Assembly (NCBI GenBank): GCA_021812245.1
Contig: JAKAOK010000005.1
Span: 19,662-83,661, forward strand
DNA from: a bacterium
GTDB lineage: Bacteria; SZUA-79; Acidulodesulfobacterales; Acidulodesulfobacteraceae
Length of the DNA stretch: 64,000 nucleotides
Reading direction: 5' to 3'
The position numbers were made by a program, and so were the translations under genes. This document shows positions 7,348 through 14,709 of the stretch, in pieces. The notes beneath the pieces are model-generated. The model had not been told where the DNA came from, made no database searches, and saw only the letters and a list, made by a program, of their open reading frames with translations. How positions within the stretch are numbered: position 1 is the stretch's first letter; every line of letters starts with the position of its first letter.

Positions 7348-9153
7348 TTATAAAGCGCCTGCTATAATTATAGTTTTCATTAATCCGTTAAATCTGTCTT
7401 TCAGTTCCAAAGCGGCATCGATTTGCGCAAATAAGGCAGTGTCGCTGCCGACGGCGGTCAACGGCTCTAATTCTTTTTCCGAAGGCTCCTCAAAATATTC
7501 CTTCTGGTTAAAATAAACCGCGGCATCTGCTTCGGAATAATCGTTTAAACCGGCGGCGGCTGAATCGGCGTTTGCGCCGCCGACGCCGAACCTGTCCGCA
7601 AGCCTTTTTAATATAATTTCTTCTTTTTCTTTTTCGTCATATATTTTAGAATATACGAATATAAAAATACAGTCTTTTTTATTAAAACTATTAATTATTT
7701 TTTCGCGGTGGGCGTGCTTTAAGAATGTAGCGTCGAATATTACGCTGCCGCCGTTTCCCTGCCGCCCGCCGTTTTCAAATTCTTTAAGTCCTTCTTCGAG
7801 CATGGTTTCGTAAACCTTTACGTTTGCGTCAGCCGAATATTTGACGGACTTATCCGCCCCGCCGAATAAGTTCTGCCTTATTTCGTCCGTGGAAACGATT
7901 CGCGCGTAAAACCACTCGGAAAGCAGGCGGGAAAGCGAAGACTTGCCGCTGCCGGAAAGACCGCAATTAAGAATAACGACCCGTTTTTTTGCCAGGGCAA
8001 GATAAAAAGCCGCCAGATTGAAATATTTAAGGGCTTTTGCGGGCGCGTCTCCTCCGGGGGAAAGCATGGAAATCTTAGTTCTGACTATCGCCCTGTAGGC
8101 TTTAAAAAAAGGTATCACGAAAGGTTCGTATTTCTCGAACGGGGCAATGGATTTTAAATAGTTAAAACAGTTTTTATAATAGCCGAAAAACAGGACGGAT
8201 TCATAAAAATAGCCGTTAAATTCAAAATCCATAAGTAAAAAGGCAATGTCTAAATATATATCCTGGCATCTGTATCTTTCGTCAAATTCGACGCAGTCCA
8301 TAAGACAGGTTCCGTTAACGCGGCGAGGGTCTAAAACAGCTATATGCTCCATTCTTAAATCCCCGTGAACGTCCCTGACGAAGCCGCCTTCGGCGCGGAG
8401 GCGGATAAATTCGGAGAAAATAGAAGACTCAAGGAAAGAACTGTAAGCAGAGCGGAAGGAAGAGCAAGAAAGGGATAGAATGGAAAAAAAGGGGGCAAAT
8501 ATTTTTTTTTCGGTTTTTTGAAAAAATAAATCTGTCCCCTTTTTTTCATTGCCCTTTTTTTCATTCTTTTCTTCTATTATTTTATAATTGTCGTCCCAGT
8601 TTGCCTTATAAACATCGTAACCGCCGAATTTAGAAATTCTTTTCGCGGTTCGGGCGGTCTTATGAAACAGGTATATTCTTTTCGCGGTTTTTTTTAGAAT
8701 ATCGTTTATTTTTATTGCGGAAACCGTCTGATTACTTTTCAAGATATTATTTAAAAAACAGTCGGAATTTACCCTTCTCATCCTGACAAAGACGTCTATG
8801 AGCCTACCACCCTTAAATCCGGTGAACTGCTTGTCCTTTTTCTGCCTGAGTTCTACCAAATCAAGATAAATACCGGAGCAGGCTCTTCTGTTTAAAGACA
8901 GTTCGCGTTTTGCGAAAAAAATTCTCTTTTTGAGGGTCGTATAATCGACGAAGCCGAAATTTACCGGTTTTTTTTGCTTGTAGGCGAACTTAGGGGTTAA
9001 ATAAACCCGCGATATATGGGTTTCGATAACTGCCGCCCCGCCAGAACCGCCCCGCCCTGACGAACCCCCCTCCTCGGCATTAAAAGAAAAGGGGACGGAT
9101 TTGAAATCCGTCCCCTTTTCTTTCCATTCTTCCTTCTTTTCTTCATCGCGCAT
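7348..9153 (-). CDS. Aminoglycoside phosphotransferase-like / P-loop kinase fusion protein (COG2187-COG0645 type) with in-frame repeats
   Basis: A 601-residue two-domain protein. The N-terminal half begins, after a repeat-derived leader, with AVIETHISRVYLTPKFAYKQKKPVNFGF, typical of this fusion family. It has the APH-like catalytic loop DVHGDLRMEHI (about residues 259-269) and a later DCVEFDERYRCQD. The C-terminal half is a nucleotide kinase with P-loop GLSGSGKSS (about residues 397-405) followed by VSTDEIRQNLFG. Substrate is unknown for the family. Palindromic repeats are read in frame at residues 11-22 and about 191-223. The ATG may belong to the repeat-bearing leader, and a later start is possible. 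It follows rpoS by 12 bp and is probably co-transcribed. Confidence 0.8.
   Translation of the reverse strand: MRDEEKKEEWKEKGTDFKSVPFSFNAEEGGSSGRGGSGGAAVIETHISRVYLTPKFAYKQKKPVNFGFVDYTTLKKRIFFAKRELSLNRRACSGIYLDLVELRQKKDKQFTGFKGGRLIDVFVRMRRVNSDCFLNNILKSNQTVSAIKINDILKKTAKRIYLFHKTARTAKRISKFGGYDVYKANWDDNYKIIEEKNEKKGNEKKGTDLFFQKTEKKIFAPFFSILSLSCSSFRSAYSSFLESSIFSEFIRLRAEGGFVRDVHGDLRMEHIAVLDPRRVNGTCLMDCVEFDERYRCQDIYLDIAFLLMDFEFNGYFYESVLFFGYYKNCFNYLKSIAPFEKYEPFVIPFFKAYRAIVRTKISMLSPGGDAPAKALKYFNLAAFYLALAKKRVVILNCGLSGSGKSSLSRLLSEWFYARIVSTDEIRQNLFGGADKSVKYSADANVKVYETMLEEGLKEFENGGRQGNGGSVIFDATFLKHAHREKIINSFNKKDCIFIFVYSKIYDEKEKEEIILKRLADRFGVGGANADSAAAGLNDYSEADAAVYFNQKEYFEEPSEKELEPLTAVGSDTALFAQIDAALELKDRFNGLMKTIIIAGAL
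8484..8552. repeat. Degenerate CTGTCCCC palindrome inside the kinase-fusion gene
   Basis: The right arm AATCTGTCCCCTTTTTTTC is intact. The left arm GAAAAAAAGGGGGCAAAT has mutated from GGGGACAGAT. It is translated in frame at about residues 195-223, which suggests an older insertion. Confidence 0.7.
9086..9120. repeat. CCGTCCCC palindrome near the 5' end of the kinase-fusion gene
   Basis: Perfect 17-bp arms GAAAAGGGGACGGATTT and complement, one central base. It encodes a KGTDFKSVPFSF peptide starting eleven residues after the ATG. Confidence 0.9.
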
Positions 9154-9165
9154 CGGCGTTTACCC

Positions 9166-10086
9166 TTACAGACCGGCGTCCGCCGCCATTTTTCTGAGTT
9201 TTTTTAAGGATTTGACTTCTATCTGCCTTATGCGTTCTTTGGTAAGGCCGAAAACAAGCCCTACTTCGTTAAGCGTCCACGGTTTTTCGTAATTAAGCCC
9301 GTACCTTAAAATTATAACTTTTCTTTCTATGTCGGCAAGATTAAACAGCCATTTATTGAGGAGATTCAAAGTTTCGATTCTGTCGAGTATATCGAAAGGC
9401 GACGTAGCGTTCTCGTCGGCTCTAATTAAATTGGAAAAGGACATATTTCCGTCGTCTTCGTCGTTATTCTGCGAATAAGGCGCATCTAAAGAGTAAATAT
9501 TGCCGATTAAACCTAAAATCTTTTCCAGCTTTTTTTCTTTAATGCCCATATGACCGGCTACTTCGCTGAAATTGGGCTCTCTTTTAATTTCGCCCGTAAC
9601 TTCCCTTATCGCTCTCGTATATTTATAAAGATTTTCGGATATGTGGATAGGGAGCCTCACGACCCTGCCGGAATTCAGTATTCCCCGTTCGATAGTCTGC
9701 CTTATCCACCATATGGCATACGTAGAAAATCTGAAGCCTTTTTTCGGCTTGAATCTTTCCACTGCTTTTATAAGTCCGATATTTCCTTCCATAATTAGGT
9801 CGTCGAAGGACAGCCCCCTGCCGAGAAACCTTTTTGCCACGCTGATTACAAGTCCAAGATTGGATTTTATCATCAAATCCCTTGCCTGTTCGTCTCCTTC
9901 GCTTATCTTAAGCGCAAGTTCGTATTCCTGTTCTTTGGTAAGAAGCGAATATTTTTTCAGGTATTTAAGATACCGGCTCGAAATTACGTTATCTTCCGAC
10001 TTTACATACTTGCCGCCGAAATCGTTTTCGGCAATATCCGATACGGGTTCGTCAGAACCCGCACCGTTGAGGCGTTTGCGCTTCAT
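9166..10086 (-). CDS. rpoS: RpoS-type RNA polymerase sigma factor
   Basis: A 306-residue sigma-70 group 2 protein. It has region 1.2/2.1 (residues 35-90), region 2 with DLIMEGNIGLIKAVERF and the -10 recognition helix YAIWWIRQTIER (about residues 122-134), region 3, and a region 4 helix-turn-helix LNEVGLVFGLTKERIRQIE near the end. Size and the surE-pcm-rpoS order seen in many proteobacteria support RpoS over the housekeeping sigma, which is much longer. The usual nlpD between pcm and rpoS is absent. It overlaps pcm by 35 bp. In proteobacteria RpoS drives stationary-phase and stress transcription. Confidence 0.88.
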   Translation of the reverse strand: MKRKRLNGAGSDEPVSDIAENDFGGKYVKSEDNVISSRYLKYLKKYSLLTKEQEYELALKISEGDEQARDLMIKSNLGLVISVAKRFLGRGLSFDDLIMEGNIGLIKAVERFKPKKGFRFSTYAIWWIRQTIERGILNSGRVVRLPIHISENLYKYTRAIREVTGEIKREPNFSEVAGHMGIKEKKLEKILGLIGNIYSLDAPYSQNNDEDDGNMSFSNLIRADENATSPFDILDRIETLNLLNKWLFNLADIERKVIILRYGLNYEKPWTLNEVGLVFGLTKERIRQIEVKSLKKLRKMAADAGL

Positions 10087-10705
10087 ATCCGTTTTTCCCT
10101 ATAAGTTTGACAAAATTTGCTGGGGCTATTTCCTTCGAAAACATAGTCCCGTTTTTCTTTTCTATTACGCAGATATTTTGAGAGCCGTTCCTTTCTACGG
10201 GCGCAACCATAATCCCTCCTTCGCCGAGCTGGTTAAACAAGGCCGGAGGAATATCCGGCGAACAGGCTGTTATAAGTATCCTATCGTAAGGGGCGTATTC
10301 GCCGAAACCTATCGACCCGTCGCCCATAATAAAAGTTACGGTATGTATGTTTAACGCTTCTATAACGCTTCTCGCCTTTAAAGACAAATCTCTTATGCGC
10401 TCTATAGTGAAAACCGAAGCGCAGAGCTGTGAGAGGACGGCGGCTTGATAGCCCGAACCAGTTCCTATCTCTAAAACTTTATGATTTTTATTTAAGGCAA
10501 GCGCCTGCGTCATAAGCGCTACGGTGTAAACGCTGGAAATAGTCTGGTTATGCCCGATAGGGAGCGGGGATTCTCCCCAGCACATATCTGCGGTCCTGAA
10601 AGGCTGTTCTACAAACCTCTCACGCGGAATTTTCCCGAGAGCGTCAAGGACGGCGGCAGAAGTTATGCCTTTAGAAGTCAGACTATCGATTATTTTTGCG
10701 TTCAT
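10052..10705 (-). CDS. pcm: Protein-L-isoaspartate O-methyltransferase
   Basis: A 217-residue SAM-dependent methyltransferase that starts repair of isoaspartyl residues in aged cytoplasmic proteins. Seen: IPRERFV, then GHNQTISSVYTVALMTQAL (substrate pocket), and SAM motif I VLEIGTGSGYQAAVLSQL. Length is standard. It lies downstream of surE, separated by a 29-bp-arm inverted repeat, and its end overlaps rpoS. The surE-pcm-rpoS neighbourhood is shared with many proteobacteria and ties it to stationary-phase survival. Confidence 0.97.
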   Translation of the reverse strand: MNAKIIDSLTSKGITSAAVLDALGKIPRERFVEQPFRTADMCWGESPLPIGHNQTISSVYTVALMTQALALNKNHKVLEIGTGSGYQAAVLSQLCASVFTIERIRDLSLKARSVIEALNIHTVTFIMGDGSIGFGEYAPYDRILITACSPDIPPALFNQLGEGGIMVAPVERNGSQNICVIEKKNGTMFSKEIAPANFVKLIGKNGYEAQTPQRCGF

Positions 10706-10758
10706 ATCATAATATTAACTTAAATCACCGTTAAAGACTATTTAAATCTCTATATGGA

Positions 10759-10839
10759 TTCCTGCTTTCGCAGATATTCCCGTCTGCATCAAAGACATGC
10801 TTTGATAAACGCAGACGGGAATATCTGCGAAAGCAGGAA
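10759..10839. repeat. Long perfect inverted repeat (29-bp arms) between surE and pcm
   Basis: The arms start TTCCTGCTTTCGCAGATATT and are fully complementary over 10759-10787 and 10811-10839. The 23-nt centre holds a smaller ATCAAAG/CTTTGAT hairpin. The sequence is the internal part of the MITE-like elements at 22599 and 28739, here without their terminal repeats, and a TTCGCTGTACTTCG-like trailer continues to about 10867. Confidence 0.9.
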
Positions 10840-10874
10840 ACGAAGTACAGCGAAGCTCATCCAGAAAAGGTATT

Positions 10875-11684
10875 TTAAATTTCATTTAAAGATAAATCGA
10901 CGTTTTTTAATTTTTCTATAGCTTTATAATTCGTCATATCGAGATGAATCGGCGTAATAGAAATAAGCCCGTTATGCACGGCTTCGTAATCGCTTCCCTC
11001 AATATCGTCGAACCTTATATTCTTGCCCCATATCCAGTAATATTTTCTTCCCCTCGGGTCCATTTTTTCGACTACGAAGTCTTCGAAATAACGCTTGCCC
11101 TGTTTAGTAATGCGGTATTCAAAAGGATTCTTTTCTTTTTTAATTATAGTCTGTGGGATATTCACGTTTAAAAGGGTATTCTCCGAAAAACCGCTTTTAT
11201 TAAAGATGGACGCAAGATTAGATACGAACATGGCCGCTTTTCTAAAAGAGGCTTCGAGGTCTTCCTCAAGCGATGCGTCTTTAGGCAGATAGCCGCCCCC
11301 TTTATTTACTACTAAAGAAACGGCGATTGATTTTATCCCCATAACTGCCCCCTCCATAGCGGCGGAAACCGTTCCCGAATAGATAACGTCGTCGCAGATA
11401 TTGCCGCCGTAGTTGATTCCGGAAATAACAAGGTCTGGTTTTGTTTTTAAAATGGAGTGAACGGCGATATTGACCGCATCGGTGGGCGTGCCGTCAACCG
11501 AATATATATTCGGTTTTATCTCGTTAACCCTTAAAGGCCTGTCTATAGTCAGGGAGTGGGAGCTTGCGCTTCTTTCTCTGTCGGGAGCAACGATAACGAC
11601 GTCCGCAGATTTTTTAAGCTCTTCGAATAAAATATTTATTCCCGTCGCATAAACTCCGTCGTCGTTTGAAAGAAGAATATTCAA
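10875..11684 (-). CDS. surE: 5'/3'-nucleotidase SurE
   Basis: A 269-residue nucleoside monophosphate phosphatase. The N-terminal MNILLSNDDGVYA contains the DD metal ligands, followed by VVAPDRERSASSHSLT and GTPTDAVNIAVH, all family signatures. Slightly longer than the usual 250 or so residues. Its start overlaps the stop of the MerR regulator by 4 bp (ATGA), so the two are translationally coupled; pcm and rpoS follow. Confidence 0.97.
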   Translation of the reverse strand: MNILLSNDDGVYATGINILFEELKKSADVVIVAPDRERSASSHSLTIDRPLRVNEIKPNIYSVDGTPTDAVNIAVHSILKTKPDLVISGINYGGNICDDVIYSGTVSAAMEGAVMGIKSIAVSLVVNKGGGYLPKDASLEEDLEASFRKAAMFVSNLASIFNKSGFSENTLLNVNIPQTIIKKEKNPFEYRITKQGKRYFEDFVVEKMDPRGRKYYWIWGKNIRFDDIEGSDYEAVHNGLISITPIHLDMTNYKAIEKLKNVDLSLNEI

Positions 11685-12043
11685 TTTTGTTTCCCTGTTT
11701 TTCTTGACGACAAAAGGGATTTAATGGAGTTAAGCTCGTCTTTGACGCCTTTCAGCAGCGATGAACCGCCGCTTTCGGACGCATTTGAATTATTTGACCT
11801 TATAGCTTTTTTTGCCCCTTCTATCGTAAATTTTTTATCGTATAAATAATCTTTTACAAGCAGCAGCTTTTCGATGTCCGACTTGGAATAAAGCCTATGG
11901 CTGCTTTTAGACTTATAAGGCCTTAAAAAAGAAAATTCGGTTTCCCAATATCTGATGACGTAAGGTTCTACGCCGATTTTCTTAGCGGCTTCGCCGATTT
12001 TATAATAATATTTTTCATTTATCTCGTCTGCCTTCGGTTCCAT
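11681..12043 (-). CDS. MerR-family transcriptional regulator
   Basis: A 120-residue protein with an N-terminal MerR helix-turn-helix (YYKIGEAAKKIGVEPYVIRYWE, about residues 12-33), wing residues HRLYSKSDIEKL, and a short C-terminal tail without an obvious ligand-binding domain. This small type often follows the IHF gene in deltaproteobacteria. It overlaps the ihfA end by 29 bp and surE by 4 bp, so ihfA, this gene and surE form one unit. Target unknown. Confidence 0.88.
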   Translation of the reverse strand: MEPKADEINEKYYYKIGEAAKKIGVEPYVIRYWETEFSFLRPYKSKSSHRLYSKSDIEKLLLVKDYLYDKKFTIEGAKKAIRSNNSNASESGGSSLLKGVKDELNSIKSLLSSRKTGKQN

Positions 12044-12332
12044 TTTTATATTTTTTATTTATTTCCGATTTAAAAACAACGGAAGGCTTGAATTTTACGA
12101 CCTTTCTTTCGCTTATAATAATGGCTTCTCCCGTCTGAGGATTTCTTCCTTTTCTCGCTTTCTTTTCTTTAACGGTAAAATTTCCGAAACCGTTAAACTT
12201 TATGGTTCCCGCCTCTTCGGCTTCCGCTTTTATAAGGTCGAAAAAAGAGGCGACGTAAGCCATAGATTCGGCGGTAGATAGTCCGACTTTGGAGCGGACT
12301 TTAGCCGCTAAATCTGCTCTTGTTAACGCCAT
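12015..12332 (-). CDS. ihfA: Integration host factor alpha subunit / HU-family DNA-bending protein
   Basis: A 105-residue HU/IHF protein opening MALTRADLAAKVRSKVGLS and carrying the DNA-contacting arm RKGRNPQTGEAI, with GFGNFTVKEKKAR before it. The arm and the neighbouring MerR gene are typical of ihfA. It bends DNA in the nucleoid, as heterodimer with IhfB in characterised species. Normally pheS-pheT lie between rplT and ihfA; here a repeat fills that position. Confidence 0.88.
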   Translation of the reverse strand: MALTRADLAAKVRSKVGLSTAESMAYVASFFDLIKAEAEEAGTIKFNGFGNFTVKEKKARKGRNPQTGEAIIISERKVVKFKPSVVFKSEINKKYKNGTEGRRDK

Positions 12333-12369
12333 AATTTATAAAACTCCATGATATAAGATAATATTATGA

Positions 12370-12392
12370 ACCGCCCGTCAGGCTGACATTAA
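12370..12392. repeat. Half copy of the TAAC-type two-hairpin repeat
   Basis: AACCGCCCGTCAGGCTGACATT matches the left half of the element at 20024-20077. The CCTCCTT hairpin is missing. Confidence 0.5.
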
Positions 12393-12417
12393 TTTTTAAT
12401 TTAGATTTAGGCGGAAA

Positions 12418-12611
12418 CCCAAATACCGATTTAGAAAGTATTTAATAAATTCCAATATTCCGTCATTGCGAGAACCAGTCATTGCGAGCGTAGCGAAACA
12501 ATCTAAAGCGAGATTGTTTCGCTACGCTCGCAATGACGGAATAGTGCGCTCACAATGACGTTATTAAGTAATTCAGGTAATTCATATATAAAAATTCCCA
12601 AATCGGGATTT
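12418..12611. repeat. MITE-like element between rplT and ihfA
   Basis: The ends CCCAAATACCGATTTAGAAA and TTCCCAAATCGGGATT mark the same family as 22599-22827. The body includes the perfect palindrome at 12478-12537. The right end runs into the rplT stop codon, so the element supplies or abuts its last bases. Confidence 0.75.
12478..12537. repeat. Perfect inverted repeat (27-bp arms) of the CATTGCGAGCG type
   Basis: Arms over 12478-12504 and 12511-12537, starting GTCATTGCGAGCGTAGCG, with a 6-nt loop AAAGCG. In RNA this would form a very stable hairpin and could end the infC-rpmI-rplT transcript or protect its 3' end. Confidence 0.9.
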
Positions 12612-12960
12612 ATGCCGCGAGGGCTTCCTTGACGATGCCCGAAAAAGCGGCAGAATCGGAAAGAGCTATTTCCGATAAAACCTTCCGGTTTAAGCCGATT
12701 CCCTTCTTGTTTAGCGCATCCATAAATTTGGAATAGGAAATGCCGTTTTCTCTGCATGCGGCGTTAATTCTCACAATCCACATACCCCTGAACTCTCTTT
12801 TTTTGACTTTTCTATCTCTGTAAGCATAATTAAGTCCTTTATTGACGGCTTCCTGCGCCGACTTGAAGAGCCTGCTTCTTGCGCCGTAATATCCTTTCGC
12901 CGCTTTCAACACTCTCTTATGTCTTTTTTTGGTTAAAATACCTCTTTTTACCCTTGGCAT
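12610..12960 (-). CDS. rplT: 50S ribosomal protein L20
   Basis: A 116-residue basic protein with MPRVKRG at the start and GYYGARSRLFKSAQEAVNKG, the standard L20 pattern. It is last in the infC-rpmI-rplT operon, 46 bp after rpmI. L20 binds 23S rRNA early in assembly. The stop codon overlaps the end of the MITE-like element. Confidence 0.98.
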   Translation of the reverse strand: MPRVKRGILTKKRHKRVLKAAKGYYGARSRLFKSAQEAVNKGLNYAYRDRKVKKREFRGMWIVRINAACRENGISYSKFMDALNKKGIGLNRKVLSEIALSDSAAFSGIVKEALAA

Positions 12961-13006
12961 TATCTTTGCTCCTTATTATCTAAATATTTTTTTTATATAT
13001 ACCATA

Positions 13007-13210
13007 TTATAAATACGGAATAAGCTTTTTTACGTTTAGCGAATCTACCGAATTAACTACGGAGGATTTTTTCAGCCTGTTCTTTCTGCCGCGTTTTTTT
13101 GAAGTTAATATATGGCTTTTATTGGCTTTATGATGAACGACAAGTCCGTTTGCCGTAACTTTAAATCTTTTTTTCGCTCCTTTTTTAGTCTTTATTTTTA
13201 TCTTTGCCAT
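13007..13210 (-). CDS. rpmI: 50S ribosomal protein L35
   Basis: A 67-residue highly basic protein: MAKIKIKTKKGAKKRFKVTA, HHKANKSHILTSKK and GRKNRLKKS are L35 hallmarks. It lies between infC (35 bp) and rplT (46 bp), the conserved order. Confidence 0.98.
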   Translation of the reverse strand: MAKIKIKTKKGAKKRFKVTANGLVVHHKANKSHILTSKKRGRKNRLKKSSVVNSVDSLNVKKLIPYL

Positions 13211-13245
13211 TTTTACTCCTTTTATTTATATATCTTAATTTTACT

Positions 13246-13848
13246 TTATATTTTTTCAGCGGTACACTCTTCAGCTTTAACCGCTCCTTTGGATTTTTCT
13301 TTTCCGGCGTCCTTCTCCGCCGGTTTTTTCGTCTTTACCGGAACTAAGACCGTACTGAATGTTCTTTTTACGTCGGGCTTAATAGGAAACTCGGGAATGC
13401 CGAATTCTTTAACGTCTTCGATGACTCTTAATATTACTTTAATGCCGAGTTCCGTATGCGCAAGCTCCCTGCCTTTAAACGTAACGGTCAATTTTACTTT
13501 ATTGCCGTCTTTAAGGAAAGAAATCGCATTTTTTAATTTAAATTGATAGTCGTGTTCGTCGGTGTTGGGTCTGAATTTGACTTCTTTTATGTGTATTACG
13601 ACCTGTTTTTTCTTTGCTTCCTGAGCTTTCTTGTTCTGCTCGTATTTAAATTTACCGAAATCCATTATCCTGCAAACCGGCGGTTTTGCATCTTCCGAAA
13701 CTTCCACCAGGTCTAAAAATTTTTCCTTCGCAAGTTTAATAGCTTCGTATAAAGGCATTATGCCCGCCTGTTTCCCTTCTTCGTCGATAACCCTGACTTC
13801 TTTCGCCCTGATATTTTCGTTTATATATGTTTTGTTATTCTTTTGTAT
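13246..13848 (-). CDS. infC: Translation initiation factor IF-3, apparent AUA start codon
   Basis: An IF-3 of about 200 residues. The first in-frame ATG (13758) would cut off the N-terminal domain. Reading upstream in frame, the IF-3 N-terminal signature continues ([18 protein letters not shown]) to an ATA codon at 13848-13846, placed 5 nt after GGAGAGG (13860-13854). IF-3 genes are known for rare start codons (AUU in E. coli) that let IF-3 repress its own translation; an AUA start serves the same logic. The C-terminal domain ([29 protein letters not shown]) is intact. A charged alanine/lysine tail follows. Confidence 0.92.
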   Translation of the reverse strand: MQKNNKTYINENIRAKEVRVIDEEGKQAGIMPLYEAIKLAKEKFLDLVEVSEDAKPPVCRIMDFGKFKYEQNKKAQEAKKKQVVIHIKEVKFRPNTDEHDYQFKLKNAISFLKDGNKVKLTVTFKGRELAHTELGIKVILRVIEDVKEFGIPEFPIKPDVKRTFSTVLVPVKTKKPAEKDAGKEKSKGAVKAEECTAEKI

Positions 13849-13853
13849 ATTAA

Positions 13854-13860
13854 CCTCTCC
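13854..13860 (-). promoter_or_regulatory. Ribosome-binding site deciding the infC start
   Basis: GGAGAGG sits 5 nt ahead of the ATA codon and 90 nt ahead of the first in-frame ATG, so it supports the non-AUG start of infC. Confidence 0.75.
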
Positions 13861-13916
13861 TTTATTTTTATATTTTTTTATTTAGCATTAAATTATTACA
13901 TAATTTGCAACGGGTG

Positions 13917-14666
13917 TCAACTTGAAAAATAGGAAGGATATTTTGTTTTAAGGATACCCATATAATGGGCTTCCATTTTTTTATTGCCGGTATTTTTGTA
14001 ACAGACGGCAAGATAATAAAGAGTCTTTGGGATAACCGGCACGTTTTTGGAACCGTACTGGCTCAAAACGGTTTTAAACATATATATAGCGGGTTTCCAA
14101 AGACTTGCGTTGTAATAATACAGCCCCGTGAAAAAAGTGTTTTCCGACAATTTTATATCTATGAACCTTATATACTTAAACGCTTTTTTTGAATATTTAG
14201 AATAAGGGTACTTGGATATAAGTTTCTCGAACGTCGTCTTCGCGCTTCTCAGGGGACTCTGGCTTCTTCCGACCGCCTCTTTTCTTTTGTAAAAAGACAT
14301 CGCTTCGTAAAACATGGCAAAAGGAGCATATTTAGAGCGGGGGTGCAAGTGGATGAAGTCTAAATAAGCGCCCTGTGCCTCGATATATTTGCCTTCAAGA
14401 TAATATGCGTCTCCGAGTTTCAGTTCCGCTTTCTTAGTATTGCGGTATGAAGGATAATTTTCGATAAGCGCCCTAAAATTTTTGGCAGCTCCGCTATAAT
14501 TCTTGTTTTGCGAATCATGCAGGGCTTTTTGATAATAAACGTCCGGCGGCAGTATGTTTTTCTTGACGTTTTTGCCGCAGCCGGAAAGCATAACGGAAAA
14601 AGCCGATGTTATAGCTGCTGCGGTTAAAAATAAAATTAAACTGCTGTTTCTTTTTGTCTTATTCAT
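13917..14666 (-). CDS. bamD: Outer membrane assembly lipoprotein BamD
   Basis: A 249-residue lipoprotein with an N-terminal signal and lipobox LSGC (cysteine about residue 30), followed by tetratricopeptide repeats: YYQKALHDSQNKNYSGAAKN, KAELKLGDAYYLEGKYIEAQ and AMFYEAMSFYKR. This is the YfiO/BamD layout, the essential lipoprotein of the BAM complex that inserts beta-barrel proteins, possibly including the Cyc2-like barrel and PilQ here. It lies 43 bp after another lipoprotein gene, separated by a CTGTCCCC palindrome, and before infC. Confidence 0.88.
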   Translation of the reverse strand: MNKTKRNSSLILFLTAAAITSAFSVMLSGCGKNVKKNILPPDVYYQKALHDSQNKNYSGAAKNFRALIENYPSYRNTKKAELKLGDAYYLEGKYIEAQGAYLDFIHLHPRSKYAPFAMFYEAMSFYKRKEAVGRSQSPLRSAKTTFEKLISKYPYSKYSKKAFKYIRFIDIKLSENTFFTGLYYYNASLWKPAIYMFKTVLSQYGSKNVPVIPKTLYYLAVCYKNTGNKKMEAHYMGILKTKYPSYFSS

Positions 14667-14679
14667 ATTTACTTATGAG

Positions 14680-14704
14680 GGGGACAGATTTAAAATCTGT
14701 CCCC
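14680..14704. repeat. CTGTCCCC palindrome between two lipoprotein genes
   Basis: Perfect 12-bp arms GGGGACAGATTT / AAATCTGTCCCC around one base. This is the cleanest intact copy of the REP-like palindrome. It lies within the 43-bp gap and so would be transcribed with both genes. Confidence 0.9.
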
Positions 14705-14709
14705 GATAA

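Noticed and set aside
9641..10354. 237-codon plus-strand open frame
   Set aside because: It lies opposite rpoS and pcm, which are both well supported; it is a shadow frame.
12503..12757. 84-codon open frame overlapping rplT on the minus strand
   Set aside because: It reads through the repeat element and the rplT gene in another frame; rplT is certain.
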